A DNA stretch of 64,000 bases from Planctomycetota bacterium. GTDB taxonomy: Bacteria > Planctomycetota > UBA8108 > JACQVS01. Positions 1 through 8,903 of the stretch are shown here, one piece after another. A program made the translations under genes and the position numbers. The notes under the pieces were generated by a model that saw only the letters and a program-made list of their open reading frames with translations, ran no database searches and was not told where the DNA came from. The stretch lies in contig JANQLS010000069.1 of NCBI GenBank assembly GCA_028280485.1, positions 46,997 through 110,996 on the forward strand, read 5' to 3'. The stretch's first letter is position 1; every line of letters begins with the position of its first letter.

Positions 1-237
1 GATGAGAAAGAACAATTTAACGTATTTTTTAATTTGAGGAGTCAATTGAGGGGTCATTAAATTAAATCACCATAAAAATATAAGTTCAGCCCCGATTCAA
101 ATCACTTTCAATACTTTACTCATTTTTCTACAATACAAGGTTCTTACATTAGTACGCTGCTCATGGTTTTGATGCTTCAATCCTAAGAAGAGAAACATTC
201 AATACCAAAAACAATTCCAATGTTTTCAGGGCTTTCC

Positions 238-402
238 TTTTCAAGCGCGAAGCGTTAGCGAGTGCCTGGATTGATTTTAAATCATTGAGATCAGCCGAAA
301 CGGAATGAATCCGAGAACTTTGTTAACCCTACGCCTGAAGTATATTGACGTTTCTGGATCGGTGCACTACCTATCCCTCGCTGACGCTTCGGGCTTGAAA
401 TG
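238..402. repeat. Inverted pair of CGAAGCG...AGCGAG repeat arms with 110-bp spacer
   Basis: Two arms of a dispersed repeat face each other. The left arm (about 240-264) reads TTCAAGCGCGAAGCGTTAGC and onward. The right arm (about 374-399) is the reverse complement of TTCAAGCCCGAAGCGTCAGC and onward. The spacer is about 110 bp. The same arrangement with almost the same spacer length occurs at 17541-17706. The outer edge of the right arm ends GGGCTTGAAATG in both copies, so the ATG at 400 is probably repeat sequence. The rest of 1-399 shows no convincing gene or RNA. Confidence 0.75.
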
Positions 403-411
403 ATCGTTATG

Positions 412-2655
412 CAAATTAAAACTTTCGCTGCCTTTATCGTCTTGGCTCTCTCTATTCCGGCATTCTCTCAAGAGTTCGATGGCAACGGTTGCCGAGTGCT
501 CAGTAAACTTCCCGCTCCTGGAGTCCATCCCCGCGTGTTCTTCACGGCCGATGAGTATCCACTGATTCGTGAACGATTGAATGCACCCCATTTTAAAAAA
601 ATCTTCGGTCGTCTCCACGAACAGATTATTCGTGGGGTGCGCAGTCGATGGGAGGAGTTTTCAAAAATTGAATCTGATAAATTTACCGACGCCCAGATTC
701 TTAAGTATTTCAAAAATGATGAGGGTCGAAACATTCAATGGGGAGTCACCAGCTTATTGGCTATTCTCAACGAGGATGTTGAACTCAGAGACTACATGAT
801 ACGTCTGGTAGTCAACCATGGAAAACTCTTACTGTTTACGAAGGAAAGGTATCAGAGAGGGGAGTTTAAAGGCTCTCATGGAAAAGCGCTCAAGAACAAT
901 TTAAAGATCTGGAGCGGGAACCATTTCGATGTGGGAGTGAGTTGGACCATTGGGGCTGCTGGTTATGCTTTATCTTTCGATGTTCTTCACCCCTTCATGA
1001 CTGAAGACCAAAGGGCAGTGGTAACTCGAGCGATTGGCGTAGCCACCAAAGGTCGAAAGAGCTACGGAAATGGAATGGACCGCGGATTCGCCAGCAGTAA
1101 TCATTATGGCTACCATGGAGATTTGGTTGCTCTTCTTTCAGTGATTGAAGACACTCCTCATTTTGACCAAAAAACCTGGGATGGCATGACCACGGTCTTA
1201 AAGGATTACTGGGAGGTTGGGTTTACTGCGCTTGGAGCTTGCCGTGAGGATGGTTACGGAGCCAATTTAGGTTTGCGGGCCGGGAGCCGTGGTTTATTGG
1301 CTCTGGCACGGAGAGGGTACAACATCTTTAATACTGAAAAGTACCGAAACTTCCTTAAGTACATAACCATGGAATACGATCCATTTCCCGATGGGCATCT
1401 CAATGGGGGAGCTTCGGGAGGACCTTATCCAGAACTCTATCCTACGAGTACGATTATCGCGCAGTACATGTATCCAAAAAGCAGTATTGCGCAATTCAAT
1501 TACCGCCATTTATTAGGAGCTGAATACCATCGTCGAGTTCGTTGGCAGGGTTGGCTCGATTTCACTCTTTACGGTACGGATTGGGAAGGGCCGGAATCTT
1601 ATCAGGAGATGGTGGAAGCCTGTGAGCTTCCTCTCGAAATTTTCTATCCCGTCAGAGGGAAGATCGTCGCTCGAAGTGATTGGAGCGATGAAGCGTTGTA
1701 CGTCACTCTCGATGCTCGTCCCGATGCGCATCTCATCGGTCATGATAAAGTGGATCGAGGAAATTTTTCGATGTCCGCTTTAGGAAGAATCTGGGCCTTC
1801 AGTGGTGATTTTCATGCTTGGAATTTAAGTCGAGAAAACTCCTTGGTTCACATCGATGGAAAAGCGCAACCTTGGAAGGCTCCTAGTGTTCGATTTCTAT
1901 GGCATTCGATCGATAAGAAACTCGTTGGGGGAGGTGTGGATCTTAAATATGCTTACGATTGGGAATGGTCTCCGCCGTGGCCGAAGTGGGGCAAAAAATT
2001 CAAAGCTCCCTGGGAGCCCGAGAGGAATGGTCCTCTCGATTTAGGCTGGCCGAAGAAACTCGCCCATCCGGATGTCTGTCCTTCGTCAATTCATGGAAGT
2101 GAGACCGGTTACAACGGTAGGAACAATTTACACCGAAGGCCCTACAATCCCGTTCAAAAGGCGTTCCGTTCTCTTTATATGATTCGGGGTGAGCAACCCT
2201 ACGTTTTAATTTTAGATGATATTCGAAAAGATGATGGGAAGCATCTTTATGAGTGGGTGATGCAAGTCCCGATGGATTTAAAGTTAGATTCCCATGCGGG
2301 CGGTCAAGTGATACTAAAAGAGGAATCAGGTGACCGTAGACTACTAATTCAATTTTTAAATAACCCAAGGGTCAGGGTCAAAATAGAATCTTACGAAGCC
2401 CACAAACACAATAAGACGGGAAAGGTCACGATGGGGAAGCGTTTGGTTGCAGCAGTCAACTCCGTTGAACCTGAGTTTAGGGTGATGCTTCTTCCAATGA
2501 AGAAGGGGCAGGAAGTTCCCCGAGCTTCGTTAAGTTCGAATGGCGATCAACTTGAGGTGCGCTTTAAAGAACGAGTGGATCAATTGAAGTTAATCAAGTC
2601 GGCGACTAGTGCAACTAAAGTTGTCGTCCCGCTCCGCGGGGCGGCTTCTGACTAA
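412..2655 (+). CDS. Secreted heparinase II/III-like polysaccharide lyase
   Basis: This is a protein of about 747 residues with a Sec signal peptide (MQIKTFAAFIVLALSIPAF, cleavage near SQ-EF). The start of the mature protein, HPRVFFTADEYPLIRERL, is typical of the alpha/alpha-toroid lyases of the heparinase II/III and alginate-lyase type. The C-terminal half contains GHDKVDRGNFSMSALG, matching the beta-sandwich H-x-D...G-x-F signature of heparinase II/III domains, where a histidine takes part in beta-elimination. It would cleave uronate-containing polysaccharides outside the cytoplasm; the substrate is unknown. An ATG at 400 is in frame but coincides with the edge of a dispersed repeat, so I prefer ATG 412. 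The last codons (VPLRGAASD) are encoded by a palindromic repeat at 2623-2644, so both gene ends abut repeats. Confidence 0.75.
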   Translation, partial: QIKTFAAFIVLALSIPAFSQEFDGNGCRVLSKLPAPGVHPRVFFTADEYPLIRERLNAPHFKKIFGRLHEQIIRGVRSRWEEFSKIESDKFTDAQILKYFKNDEGRNIQWGVTSLLAILNEDVELRDYMIRLVVNHGKLLLFTKERYQRGEFKGSHGKALKNNLKIWSGNHFDVGVSWTIGAAGYALSFDVLHPFMTEDQRAVVTRAIGVATKGRKSYGNGMDRGFASSNHYGYHGDLVALLSVIEDTPHFDQKTWDGMTTVLKDYWEVGFTALGACREDGYGANLGLRAGSRGLLALARRGYNIFNTEKYRNFLKYITMEYDPFPDGHLNGGASGGPYPELYPTSTIIAQYMYPKSSIAQFNYRHLLGAEYHRRVRWQGWLDFTLYGTDWEGPESYQEMVEACELPLEIFYPVRGKIVARSDWSDEALYVTLDARPDAHLIGHDKVDRGNFSMSALGRIWAFSGDFHAWNLSRENSLVHIDGKAQPWKAPSVRFLWHSIDKKLVGGGVDLKYAYDWEWSPPWPKWGKKFKAPWEPERNGPLDLGWPKKLAHPDVCPSSIHGSETGYNGRNNLHRRPYNPVQKAFRSLYMIRGEQPYVLILDDIRKDDGKHLYEWVMQVPMDLKLDSHAGGQVILKEESGDRRLLIQFLNNPRVRVKIESYEAHKHNKTGKVTMGKRLVAAVNSVEPEFRVMLLPMKKGQEVPRASLSSNGDQLEVRFKERVDQLKLIKSATSATKVVVPLRGAASD
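2623..2644 (+). repeat. Palindromic repeat inside the 3' end of the lyase gene
   Basis: GTCGTCCCGCTCCGCGGGGC followed by GG is a GC-rich palindrome preceded by GTCGT. It resembles the palindromic repeats found at gene ends elsewhere in this window (for example 27423-27439 and 42168-42184). Here it is translated and the stop lies 9 bp beyond it, so it encodes most of the C-terminal VVPLRGA. Confidence 0.5.
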
Positions 2656-2783
2656 TGTACATAATATTTGGATCAGAAGCTGCCTTCAACGGGTGACTCG
2701 TTTACTACTTTTATCATTCAATTGTTTGGATGTCGTTTCTTCTGATGGCTGCACTGCGGAGCAGGGTTATTGATTTTTTTATA

Positions 2784-2812
2784 GACGGCAGACGGCGTCT
2801 GCCTACTACCAT
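2784..2812 (-). repeat. Palindromic gene-end repeat supplying a stop codon
   Basis: Read on the minus strand this is ATGGTAGTAGGCAGACGCCG and onward, with a 17-bp palindrome GGCAGACGCCGTCTGCC (2787-2803). The TAG at 2806-2808 within GGTAGTAGG is the stop codon of the minus-strand hydrolase gene. It belongs to the same family as 27387-27415, 42136-42184, 43318-43366 and 63437-63486. Confidence 0.8.
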
Positions 2813-4854
2813 CTCCACTTCTCTGAAAAGAATCCTGCAGCTTCGACTCGTTGAGACATCGTGGCTGTCTTAGGATGTTTCAACTTGAGGATGGCCCAGT
2901 CGGGTAAGAGGGGGATGTGACGAGAATTGCTCTTGTGGGTGTTCTCCTGGAAGGTGTAACCTGAATTTAGAACAACATAGCGTTCTGGATTTAAGGGATT
3001 GGGGTAGATTAAAACGGGGATGTTTGCCTTTGCAGAATAAGTTTTTCCGTTCGCATGAATCTTTTCCTTGTCCCATTGAATGGGCAGGTCGCTTAAAACT
3101 TTTTGGATAACGCTATTGCTCGAAGGATCGCCCCAAAGGATCAGATGACTGTTCTCAATATCGGAGGCCTTTAGATCTTTATCTAATACGACTCGTGCAT
3201 CACCCCGAAAGAATTGTCGCCAGAGTTTAATGGCTTGATTCTGTTCTTTCTTTACCCAAGACCCAACCTCAGCGTTGAGCGGTGCTCCGGATCCCTTGAC
3301 GATAATGAATCGATCCATGAAGACATCATCGATAGGACCCTGAAGGCCGTGTTTTTTTCTCAATCCTGAATTGGAATATTCCTTTACTCCTCGCCACTGA
3401 TCGGATTTCTTTTCAAAACTTACCTTGACCTCTGTTTCTTTTGTAATGATTTCTGGAGTCAGTGGAACTTTCATTCCATCGATAGAAAGAGTAGGAACCC
3501 TGTCGAAAGGAATCCTTTTCTTGGGGTATTGAATTGAGAATCGATCGACGTTTGAGGTTTTAATCTCTAATTGGTGGTCCTTTCTTTGAGCTTCAATTCT
3601 CGCCCGAGACCAATGCTCTTCCAAGCCATCCACTTCGATCCATTTCATTCGATTGTAACGAAGGGTGAATGTCGTAAATCGAAGTTGATCCGGTACGGGA
3701 TCTCTTCGTTTGAGAGCAAATTGATCGATGAGCTTATCAATTTCTATTTTTGTTTCTGGGTGAAATTTGTGCCCCGTTTTAGGGCCGATCAAATGGGTGA
3801 GATTTAAGCCTTCTTTTTTCATCGCTTCAGCCATGATTTGAGCGGCTTGAATCTGTTTATCGATTTCACCACTGTACGCCACCGTTGGGAGATTAAAGAG
3901 ATTGGCGGCGTAATCCGTCGCATCGTAGAGATGCCATAGCTTTTGCTCGATCGCTGTGGGGGGAACTTTATCTTTAAAGATGTTTTGGTAATGAGCGGTT
4001 TCGGCAAATCCGGCACCGGGCTGGGCTGCTGCGAATAGACCGGCATGGTGAGTGGCAAAATGCCAGGTCGCGCCACCACCCATTGAGAAACCACGAATTA
4101 AAATACGATTTTCATTAATCGCATAGAAGGTTTTGAGGTGCTCGAGGGCTTCGAAAAGATCTACCTCTCCGGCGAATTTATTGGCATTACAAAATCGGCC
4201 GTAAGGATGCAGGACGATTGTATCTTTGGGGGTGAATTGCCCTGGCTTTTTCAAACGATCTGAAATGAAACGAAGCTCAGTTAAGGTGTTTCCTCTACCG
4301 TGAAGCCAAAAATCGAGTCTCCATTCTCTTGACGAGATCATCGACCAAGAATCTGGAATGACTAAACCGTAAGGCTGTACAGAATCATCGATTCTAGATC
4401 GATAACCCCGCACGATTAAGCCGTTCTTGTAAGCCCACGGCATTTTTCCCTGTTTTAAATACTTCGCCCGTTCTAAGCCGGTGGCTAACAATTCTTTGGC
4501 TTCCAGGAATTCGCGCTTCTTAAAGAACTCATCGTGTCTTAAGGCCCAATCGACTGCTTTGTGGAAAATTTCGACATCAGGAAGAATCCTTTTGATGAAA
4601 GATCCATATTTTTCTTGTTGTCTGAGGGAAAGAATCTCTTGGGTTAATTGCTTGAGTCCGCTTTCAAGTTCTTTTCGTTCTGCTTCAGGTACAGGAATGC
4701 CCGGTGGAGGGAGGCGGCGTTTTTCTTGAGCGGGTAGTGAAACTGTGAGGATAAAGAGGAGTAGGAATGCGAAGGGGCGAACAGTCGTCGGCTCAGCCTC
4801 TGAGCCGGTTGTTAGGAGTAAGGTAGATTTGCAGAGAGAAAACATCATATTCAA
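2806..4854 (-). CDS. Secreted prolyl-oligopeptidase-like alpha/beta hydrolase
   Basis: This 682-residue protein has a hydrophobic export segment (FAFLLLFILTVSLPAQE, about residues 28-44). The central alpha/beta-hydrolase domain contains the nucleophile elbow RGFSMGGG with Ser257, the expected catalytic serine of S9-type peptidases and esterases. A downstream GEIDKQI and TGHKFHP fit the acidic and histidine members of the triad. About 250 residues of predicted beta structure follow. The N-terminus is odd. Residues around GSEAEPTTV, between the start ATG and the hydrophobic core, are encoded by a palindromic repeat (4787-4808). The segment between the repeat and the hydrophobic core has no ATG, GTG or TTG, so the repeat appears to be an in-frame insertion in the signal-peptide region. 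The stop codon also lies in a repeat. The substrate (peptide or ester) cannot be told. Confidence 0.75.
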   Translation of the reverse strand: MNMMFSLCKSTLLLTTGSEAEPTTVRPFAFLLLFILTVSLPAQEKRRLPPPGIPVPEAERKELESGLKQLTQEILSLRQQEKYGSFIKRILPDVEIFHKAVDWALRHDEFFKKREFLEAKELLATGLERAKYLKQGKMPWAYKNGLIVRGYRSRIDDSVQPYGLVIPDSWSMISSREWRLDFWLHGRGNTLTELRFISDRLKKPGQFTPKDTIVLHPYGRFCNANKFAGEVDLFEALEHLKTFYAINENRILIRGFSMGGGATWHFATHHAGLFAAAQPGAGFAETAHYQNIFKDKVPPTAIEQKLWHLYDATDYAANLFNLPTVAYSGEIDKQIQAAQIMAEAMKKEGLNLTHLIGPKTGHKFHPETKIEIDKLIDQFALKRRDPVPDQLRFTTFTLRYNRMKWIEVDGLEEHWSRARIEAQRKDHQLEIKTSNVDRFSIQYPKKRIPFDRVPTLSIDGMKVPLTPEIITKETEVKVSFEKKSDQWRGVKEYSNSGLRKKHGLQGPIDDVFMDRFIIVKGSGAPLNAEVGSWVKKEQNQAIKLWRQFFRGDARVVLDKDLKASDIENSHLILWGDPSSNSVIQKVLSDLPIQWDKEKIHANGKTYSAKANIPVLIYPNPLNPERYVVLNSGYTFQENTHKSNSRHIPLLPDWAILKLKHPKTATMSQRVEAAGFFSEKWRW
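4787..4808 (-). repeat. Palindromic repeat inserted in a coding region
   Basis: GTCGGCTCAGCCTCTGAGCC plus GG is a palindrome of the same type as GGCTCACCCCGTGAGCC at 42168-42184. It falls in frame within codons of the signal-peptide region of the flanking hydrolase gene. A weaker relative (GGTAGTCGGTTCACCCTGTG on the minus strand, about 4912-4934) lies just beyond the stop codon of the next gene. Confidence 0.7.
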
Positions 4855-4938
4855 AGAGGGATGGTTAAGTTTTTAATTTATTAAGACACAAACAAAATCC
4901 AGCTCCGCATCACAGGGTGAACCGACTACCATTAAATC

Positions 4939-5382
4939 CTACTTATGCCAAGCAGCGCCACAACTAAAACATTGTTGTGCTTGGGAGGTTCTCAATTGAT
5001 CGCCGCATTCAGGGCAAGGTGAGGGGATGCGGTTTTTATTTACATATTTATTTCTTTTAGGTTTAGGTGAGTTGACTTCAAAATAGGACTCAATAGCCAT
5101 TAAGGCAACTATAGTCACGATTAGGATAATAAAAATGGTGGTCTTATTCTGAAGTTGTTTTATCTTTTCGTATTCTTTTAAATAGATATATAACGCAATT
5201 AATAAAAATAGAAGGCCATTGATCATTCCAACGAGATCTCTTCCGTACTTTGAAAGGAAGGATTGAGCTTCGTCCTCTTTCTTAAATATGGCTTTAATAA
5301 CTATATTTTTTGTTCTGAAAAAGATGCATAAGGATCCAAAAAACGTCAGGAATCCAATTATAAAAAGACTGAATGAAGTCAT
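4939..5382 (-). CDS. Small membrane protein with C-terminal zinc ribbon
   Basis: This is a 147-residue protein of unknown function. Three hydrophobic helices are visible (about residues 3-22, 51-68 and 81-97). They are followed by a basic linker and a C-terminal zinc ribbon with CPECG (Cys123/Cys126) and CFSCG (Cys138/Cys141). It is the third gene of a closely spaced minus-strand run (6018 to 4939), 28 bp after the preceding gene. A similar membrane-plus-zinc-ribbon plan occurs in the gene at 44906-45892. A degenerate gene-end repeat follows its stop codon. Confidence 0.7.
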   Translation of the reverse strand: MTSFSLFIIGFLTFFGSLCIFFRTKNIVIKAIFKKEDEAQSFLSKYGRDLVGMINGLLFLLIALYIYLKEYEKIKQLQNKTTIFIILIVTIVALMAIESYFEVNSPKPKRNKYVNKNRIPSPCPECGDQLRTSQAQQCFSCGAAWHK

Positions 5383-5410
5383 GGTTGTTTAGCCTTCCCC
5401 ATTCATTGCC

Positions 5411-5704
5411 CTACCACCCCGGTTTCCCATTCTCCTCAATCGATTTCAATAGCTTCTGAATTTCTTCACTTGTCTTGCGCCGTTTGGGTCTCTTGTACTC
5501 TGAGGGCAATTCTCTAATAAATAAGGGCATATTCGATTTTTTAGGTTCAGTCGATGAGTAGTCGCCGTGTTGCCCAATAAAAAATTTTAGAACTTTCAAC
5601 TTAATCTTCCAAAGAAAGATCAAAGGGTGGTGGGCTTGATTTTCAATCTTCTGCTCAAGCTGATCGATTCTTCTAGAGGTAAATATAGAAGGATTGGCTA
5701 ACAT
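5411..5704 (-). CDS. Hypothetical small basic protein
   Basis: This 97-residue protein is not recognised. It is rich in Lys and Arg (for example EYKRPKRRKTSEEI) and has no clear signal peptide. A moderately hydrophobic stretch (HHPLIFLWKIKLKVLKFFI, about residues 26-44) could be amphipathic. Its ATG overlaps the end of the upstream gene by 7 bp (ATGTTAG), indicating translational coupling within the 6018-4939 run. Confidence 0.6.
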   Translation of the reverse strand: MLANPSIFTSRRIDQLEQKIENQAHHPLIFLWKIKLKVLKFFIGQHGDYSSTEPKKSNMPLFIRELPSEYKRPKRRKTSEEIQKLLKSIEENGKPGW

Positions 5705-6018
5705 TCTTCTTCATCGGATTCATTTAGAAGGTACTGAAAAAACATCGGGGTAAAAAGTAGGGCAAAAGAAAAAATGCTCCAAGACATGCTTTGCCCGGGG
5801 TCGTTACTTTTAATTACTGAATCTAAGTTAAAAAGTAAGACGGCAAAAAAGAGGCAAAATGCTCCACTTACCATACCCAGTAAATTTTTTCGTTGTTTGG
5901 AATAATAGACAGACTTGGAAGAAGTTTTTAAGCGGAGGCTGGAGATGATGAAATAGGTTAATAAGGTGACTCCGATGATGGCAGATCCTATCGAGAGGAT
6001 TTGAAGTAGAGTTTCCAT
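5698..6018 (-). CDS. Small three-helix membrane protein
   Basis: This 106-residue protein is of unknown function. It has three predicted membrane helices (about residues 8-27, 46-65 and 79-97) and an acidic C-terminus (ESDEEEC). It is the first gene of a three-gene run and overlaps the next gene by 7 bp. Its upstream region holds a 12-bp tandem repeat. Confidence 0.6.
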   Translation of the reverse strand: METLLQILSIGSAIIGVTLLTYFIISSLRLKTSSKSVYYSKQRKNLLGMVSGAFCLFFAVLLFNLDSVIKSNDPGQSMSWSIFSFALLFTPMFFQYLLNESDEEEC

Positions 6019-6045
6019 ACTTTAGCTCCTAATAATGCCCTTGTT

Positions 6046-6081
6046 AATATTCTCAGTAATACTCCCAGTAATACTCCCAGG
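6046..6081. repeat. Three tandem 12-bp repeats upstream of a small operon
   Basis: Three consecutive units read AATATTCTCAGT, AATACTCCCAGT and AATACTCCCAGG. They lie 28-63 bp upstream of the ATG at 6018, in the expected promoter or leader of the three-gene run. A role as binding sites is possible but not shown. Confidence 0.6.
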
Positions 6082-6126
6082 AAAAGGCTTAAGTCTGATT
6101 GATCTTAATCTAAATCTTAACGCATT

Positions 6127-7191
6127 TTAGTTGAGAACTAAATCTTTAAAAAGCGGCGTTGATCTTTCAACGAAGCCCTCATTTTCCCGAGATACAAAGG
6201 TTGCAGCCCATCCCTTTTCAGTAGCAAGTTGATATCCTTCATCAGGCCCAAGAACCATCAACGCTGTTGCTAAGCCATCGGCGATGAGAGCACTTTCATG
6301 AACTACACTCACAGAGGAGATCGTGTGAGTGACTGGCTTTCCAGTGCGGGGATCGAGGATATGGGAATAAACTACATTCTCACGTCCTGGTTTGGGGAAG
6401 TAGTTTCGATAATCACCCGAGGTTGCAACCGAAAGATTATGAAGCTCAATGATCTTTCTCACTTGATTTACTTGATCACGAATCGGTTCTTCTAATCCGA
6501 CTCTCCAGGGTTGTTCTTCGGAATTCAATCCTCTCGTTTTGATTTCACCACCGAATTCGAGGTACCAAGAACTCAAATTCTGCTTCTTAAGAAGTTCGCC
6601 TATACGGTCGAGAGCGTACCCTTTCCCGATCGAAGAAAGATCGATTTGAATTCCGTTGTCTGTTTTTGAGAGTGTCTTTTTCCTATTAGAGGAACGGCTG
6701 AGATTGATTTTTTCATGCCCAACGTTTTTGATCGCAGCTTGAATGCTCTCCTTCGTTGGAACATTTTTATGGCGACCCTCGGGGCCAAATCCCCAGACCT
6801 TAATCAAGGGGAAGAGCGTGATATCTAGGGCGCCCTTTGTTTCTGAATTTAATCGATTGGCTGCTTCTAAAAGGTTTGCTAAATGAGGACCCAGTTCGAC
6901 AACCGTCGATTGGGGAGCACGATTAAATTGAGAAAGAGTAGAATCCTCCCGCCAATGGGAGGCTTCAGCTTCAATTTCTTCGATGAGGGTTATGATTTCG
7001 TTAGATAATTTTTCTTTCTCGTCAGAATTGAAATCTTGATTTATTACTACCCTCCAAGTCGTTCCCATCGCTTCACCCTGAAACTCCGACCGAGATTTCT
7101 CGTCGAGAACGTAAACCACCCAAAACATAAAGAGCAAAAAGAAGAGCCCGGAATAGCTGTAGGTTTCTTTTGACTTGGAAGAGGCATTCAT
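6127..7191 (-). CDS. apbE: FAD:protein FMN transferase (ApbE family)
   Basis: ApbE attaches FMN covalently to threonine in exported FMN-binding domains. The start used here is ATG 7191 (MNASSKSKE), because it is followed by a membrane anchor (GLFFLLFMFWVVYVL, about residues 15-29). An upstream in-frame ATG at 7272 would overlap the preceding gene widely. Family motifs are clear: GEAMGTTWRV just after the anchor, SSIGKGYALDRI, GGEI, SHILDPRTGKPV, and the metal-binding DGLATALMVLG near the C-terminus. The gene lies 14 bp downstream of the gene for a protein with two FMN-acceptor motifs, which is its obvious substrate. Confidence 0.93.
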   Translation of the reverse strand: MNASSKSKETYSYSGLFFLLFMFWVVYVLDEKSRSEFQGEAMGTTWRVVINQDFNSDEKEKLSNEIITLIEEIEAEASHWREDSTLSQFNRAPQSTVVELGPHLANLLEAANRLNSETKGALDITLFPLIKVWGFGPEGRHKNVPTKESIQAAIKNVGHEKINLSRSSNRKKTLSKTDNGIQIDLSSIGKGYALDRIGELLKKQNLSSWYLEFGGEIKTRGLNSEEQPWRVGLEEPIRDQVNQVRKIIELHNLSVATSGDYRNYFPKPGRENVVYSHILDPRTGKPVTHTISSVSVVHESALIADGLATALMVLGPDEGYQLATEKGWAATFVSRENEGFVERSTPLFKDLVLN

Positions 7192-7205
7192 CGGAATACT
7201 AAAAT

Positions 7206-8903
7206 TTAAATAAAATAAAGTGTGACGGCGAGAAGGACAAAAATGAGAGCCACCCAATCTTTCTTCGTCCAAGACCCACTTCGGGAATCTAATTTAACGA
7301 AGTTCAAGAGCAGTCCGGTGGGACATCCGTATCGACAATAAGCCATGGGTATAAAAAGTGAAGCGATTAACCCGGATACCCCGATGGTGATGGCTGCAGG
7401 ACCTGCAATTTTAAAGAGCCAAGCGTCGAAGCCTTCGATGTCGACTAAGCTTAAAGGGACGAGCCCCATGGCAATCGAGAGGGTGAGAAAGAGTAGGAGT
7501 GGGGGGAGAGTTTTTAGTGAACGATTCCAACGAGGGCTCAATTTAATTCGCCATTTTTGAGGAATACGTTTCATCAAGAGTTGTTGAGCTGCGCCGTGAG
7601 GACACAGATGACTGCAATAGATATTCTTCCTAAAGGTAATAGGCAGGAGGAAAGCAGCGAATGAAAGGAGGACAAATCCGGGAGCCGTCTTCCACGGAAA
7701 TCCACTCTGAGTCCAGCCGACAACCGAGGCTTGTGATACCAGGTAACCTACCGTTAAGCCCAAGTAGGCGATAAGTAATATTTGAAGGATGAGTCGGTAA
7801 ACTCGGTGAGTTCGAAGCCGAGTGAGGCTAACGATTAAAGCATAAATTATGACACCTAGAGTTCCGTATTCATGAATGGATATCGATCTCTTACGAGCCT
7901 TCGTTCTTTGTAACTCATCTTGAAAACCTTTGCCCGTTTTTATAAGTCCTTCGGCAACCGCCATGCTGGTCATCGTCGCTCCTGAGACTCCTTCAATCTC
8001 GGATTCAGCTAAATTGAATTGTGCCAATTCCGAAAGGCTTAGCTGCTTGAAACTCTCTTTAAAATGTTGATCGTCTTTTACGTATCCCACATAGGGTTCA
8101 TTGTCGTAGCTTTTACGAAGCGTCATGCCGATGATTCGTTCGGCTGGATTGAATCCGATGAGGGTTTCCGTGGGGCCCTGGTAACCGATCGTTGAATCCG
8201 TATAAGGGGAGCTCCTTAAGATGGAGCCGAGAGGAGCGCCAGATGCATCGAAGGCTTGGTATTTTGAAGGAATTTTAGAATCTTGTAGCAGGCTTTGCGC
8301 CTCAGGAAAGAGTTTCTTGGCATCTTCAATTGAGATCTCTTCGGGGAACTTGAGTGAAGTTCGTTCACCTCCCAACCGGTGGATAATGGACTCGATAATG
8401 GCGTGGCTGGTTAAGGTGGCTCCCGAGACGCCATCGATTTCCTGTTGAGCAACCTCGCTTGGAGAAACTCCGTTTAGGGAATTGAAAAAGAACTCATCTT
8501 CGAGAACGGCATCCACGTGATCTCGTGTATCCCGACTGGAAAGGATTTTGAATCCGAGAATCTTTCCTTTTTCCCCATCGAGAGCGATTAAAACATCACT
8601 TGGGCCCGAAAAGCCGATGATGTGATCGCTTTGAGGAGACGTTTTCAGAACTTCTCCTAAGATATTCTGATGGGCATCGAAAACTTTTAAGCTGCCTTGG
8701 GCAGGGCTGAGTTGATCCGCATTCGGGAAAAATGAGCGAACGTCTTCAATCGAGATTTGTGAGATCGAAGAAGTACCCTTCTCAAGTAGCGTCCTTCCAT
8801 GTTTGAAGTGAATCAATAGAATCACCACGACAAAGATCGACACTCGAATGAGATGAAAGGTCTGTTCTTTTCTCTTAGACTTGAGAGTCGGAGACGAGGT
8901 CAT
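7206..8903 (-). CDS. NosR-like membrane protein with two FMN-binding domains and 4Fe-4S motifs
   Basis: This is a 565-residue protein. An N-terminal helix (about residues 19-33) precedes two successive extracytosolic FMN-binding domains. Each ends in the flavinylation motif SGATxT: VSGATLTS with Thr163 and VSGATMTS with Thr310 as likely FMN acceptors. The C-terminal half has about five membrane helices and two CxxxCP motifs, CSHLCPHG (Cys430/Cys434) and CRYGCPTG (Cys523/Cys527). These are typical of the NosR/NapH family, which moves electrons across the membrane. The ATG overlaps the stop of the upstream FAD oxidoreductase (ATGA), and ApbE follows. The whole fits an electron conduit between a secreted flavoenzyme and the membrane quinone pool or cytoplasm; direction is unknown. 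Confidence 0.88.
   Translation of the reverse strand: MTSSPTLKSKRKEQTFHLIRVSIFVVVILLIHFKHGRTLLEKGTSSISQISIEDVRSFFPNADQLSPAQGSLKVFDAHQNILGEVLKTSPQSDHIIGFSGPSDVLIALDGEKGKILGFKILSSRDTRDHVDAVLEDEFFFNSLNGVSPSEVAQQEIDGVSGATLTSHAIIESIIHRLGGERTSLKFPEEISIEDAKKLFPEAQSLLQDSKIPSKYQAFDASGAPLGSILRSSPYTDSTIGYQGPTETLIGFNPAERIIGMTLRKSYDNEPYVGYVKDDQHFKESFKQLSLSELAQFNLAESEIEGVSGATMTSMAVAEGLIKTGKGFQDELQRTKARKRSISIHEYGTLGVIIYALIVSLTRLRTHRVYRLILQILLIAYLGLTVGYLVSQASVVGWTQSGFPWKTAPGFVLLSFAAFLLPITFRKNIYCSHLCPHGAAQQLLMKRIPQKWRIKLSPRWNRSLKTLPPLLLFLTLSIAMGLVPLSLVDIEGFDAWLFKIAGPAAITIGVSGLIASLFIPMAYCRYGCPTGLLLNFVKLDSRSGSWTKKDWVALIFVLLAVTLYFI

Noticed and set aside
1..399. tRNA or small RNA gene in the leading intergenic region
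   Set aside because: I saw no cloverleaf or conserved tRNA motif; the only structure is the inverted repeat pair.
2000..2368. Minus-strand 122-codon open frame inside the lyase gene
   Set aside because: It is antisense to a well-supported domain and its translation looks like low-quality random sequence.
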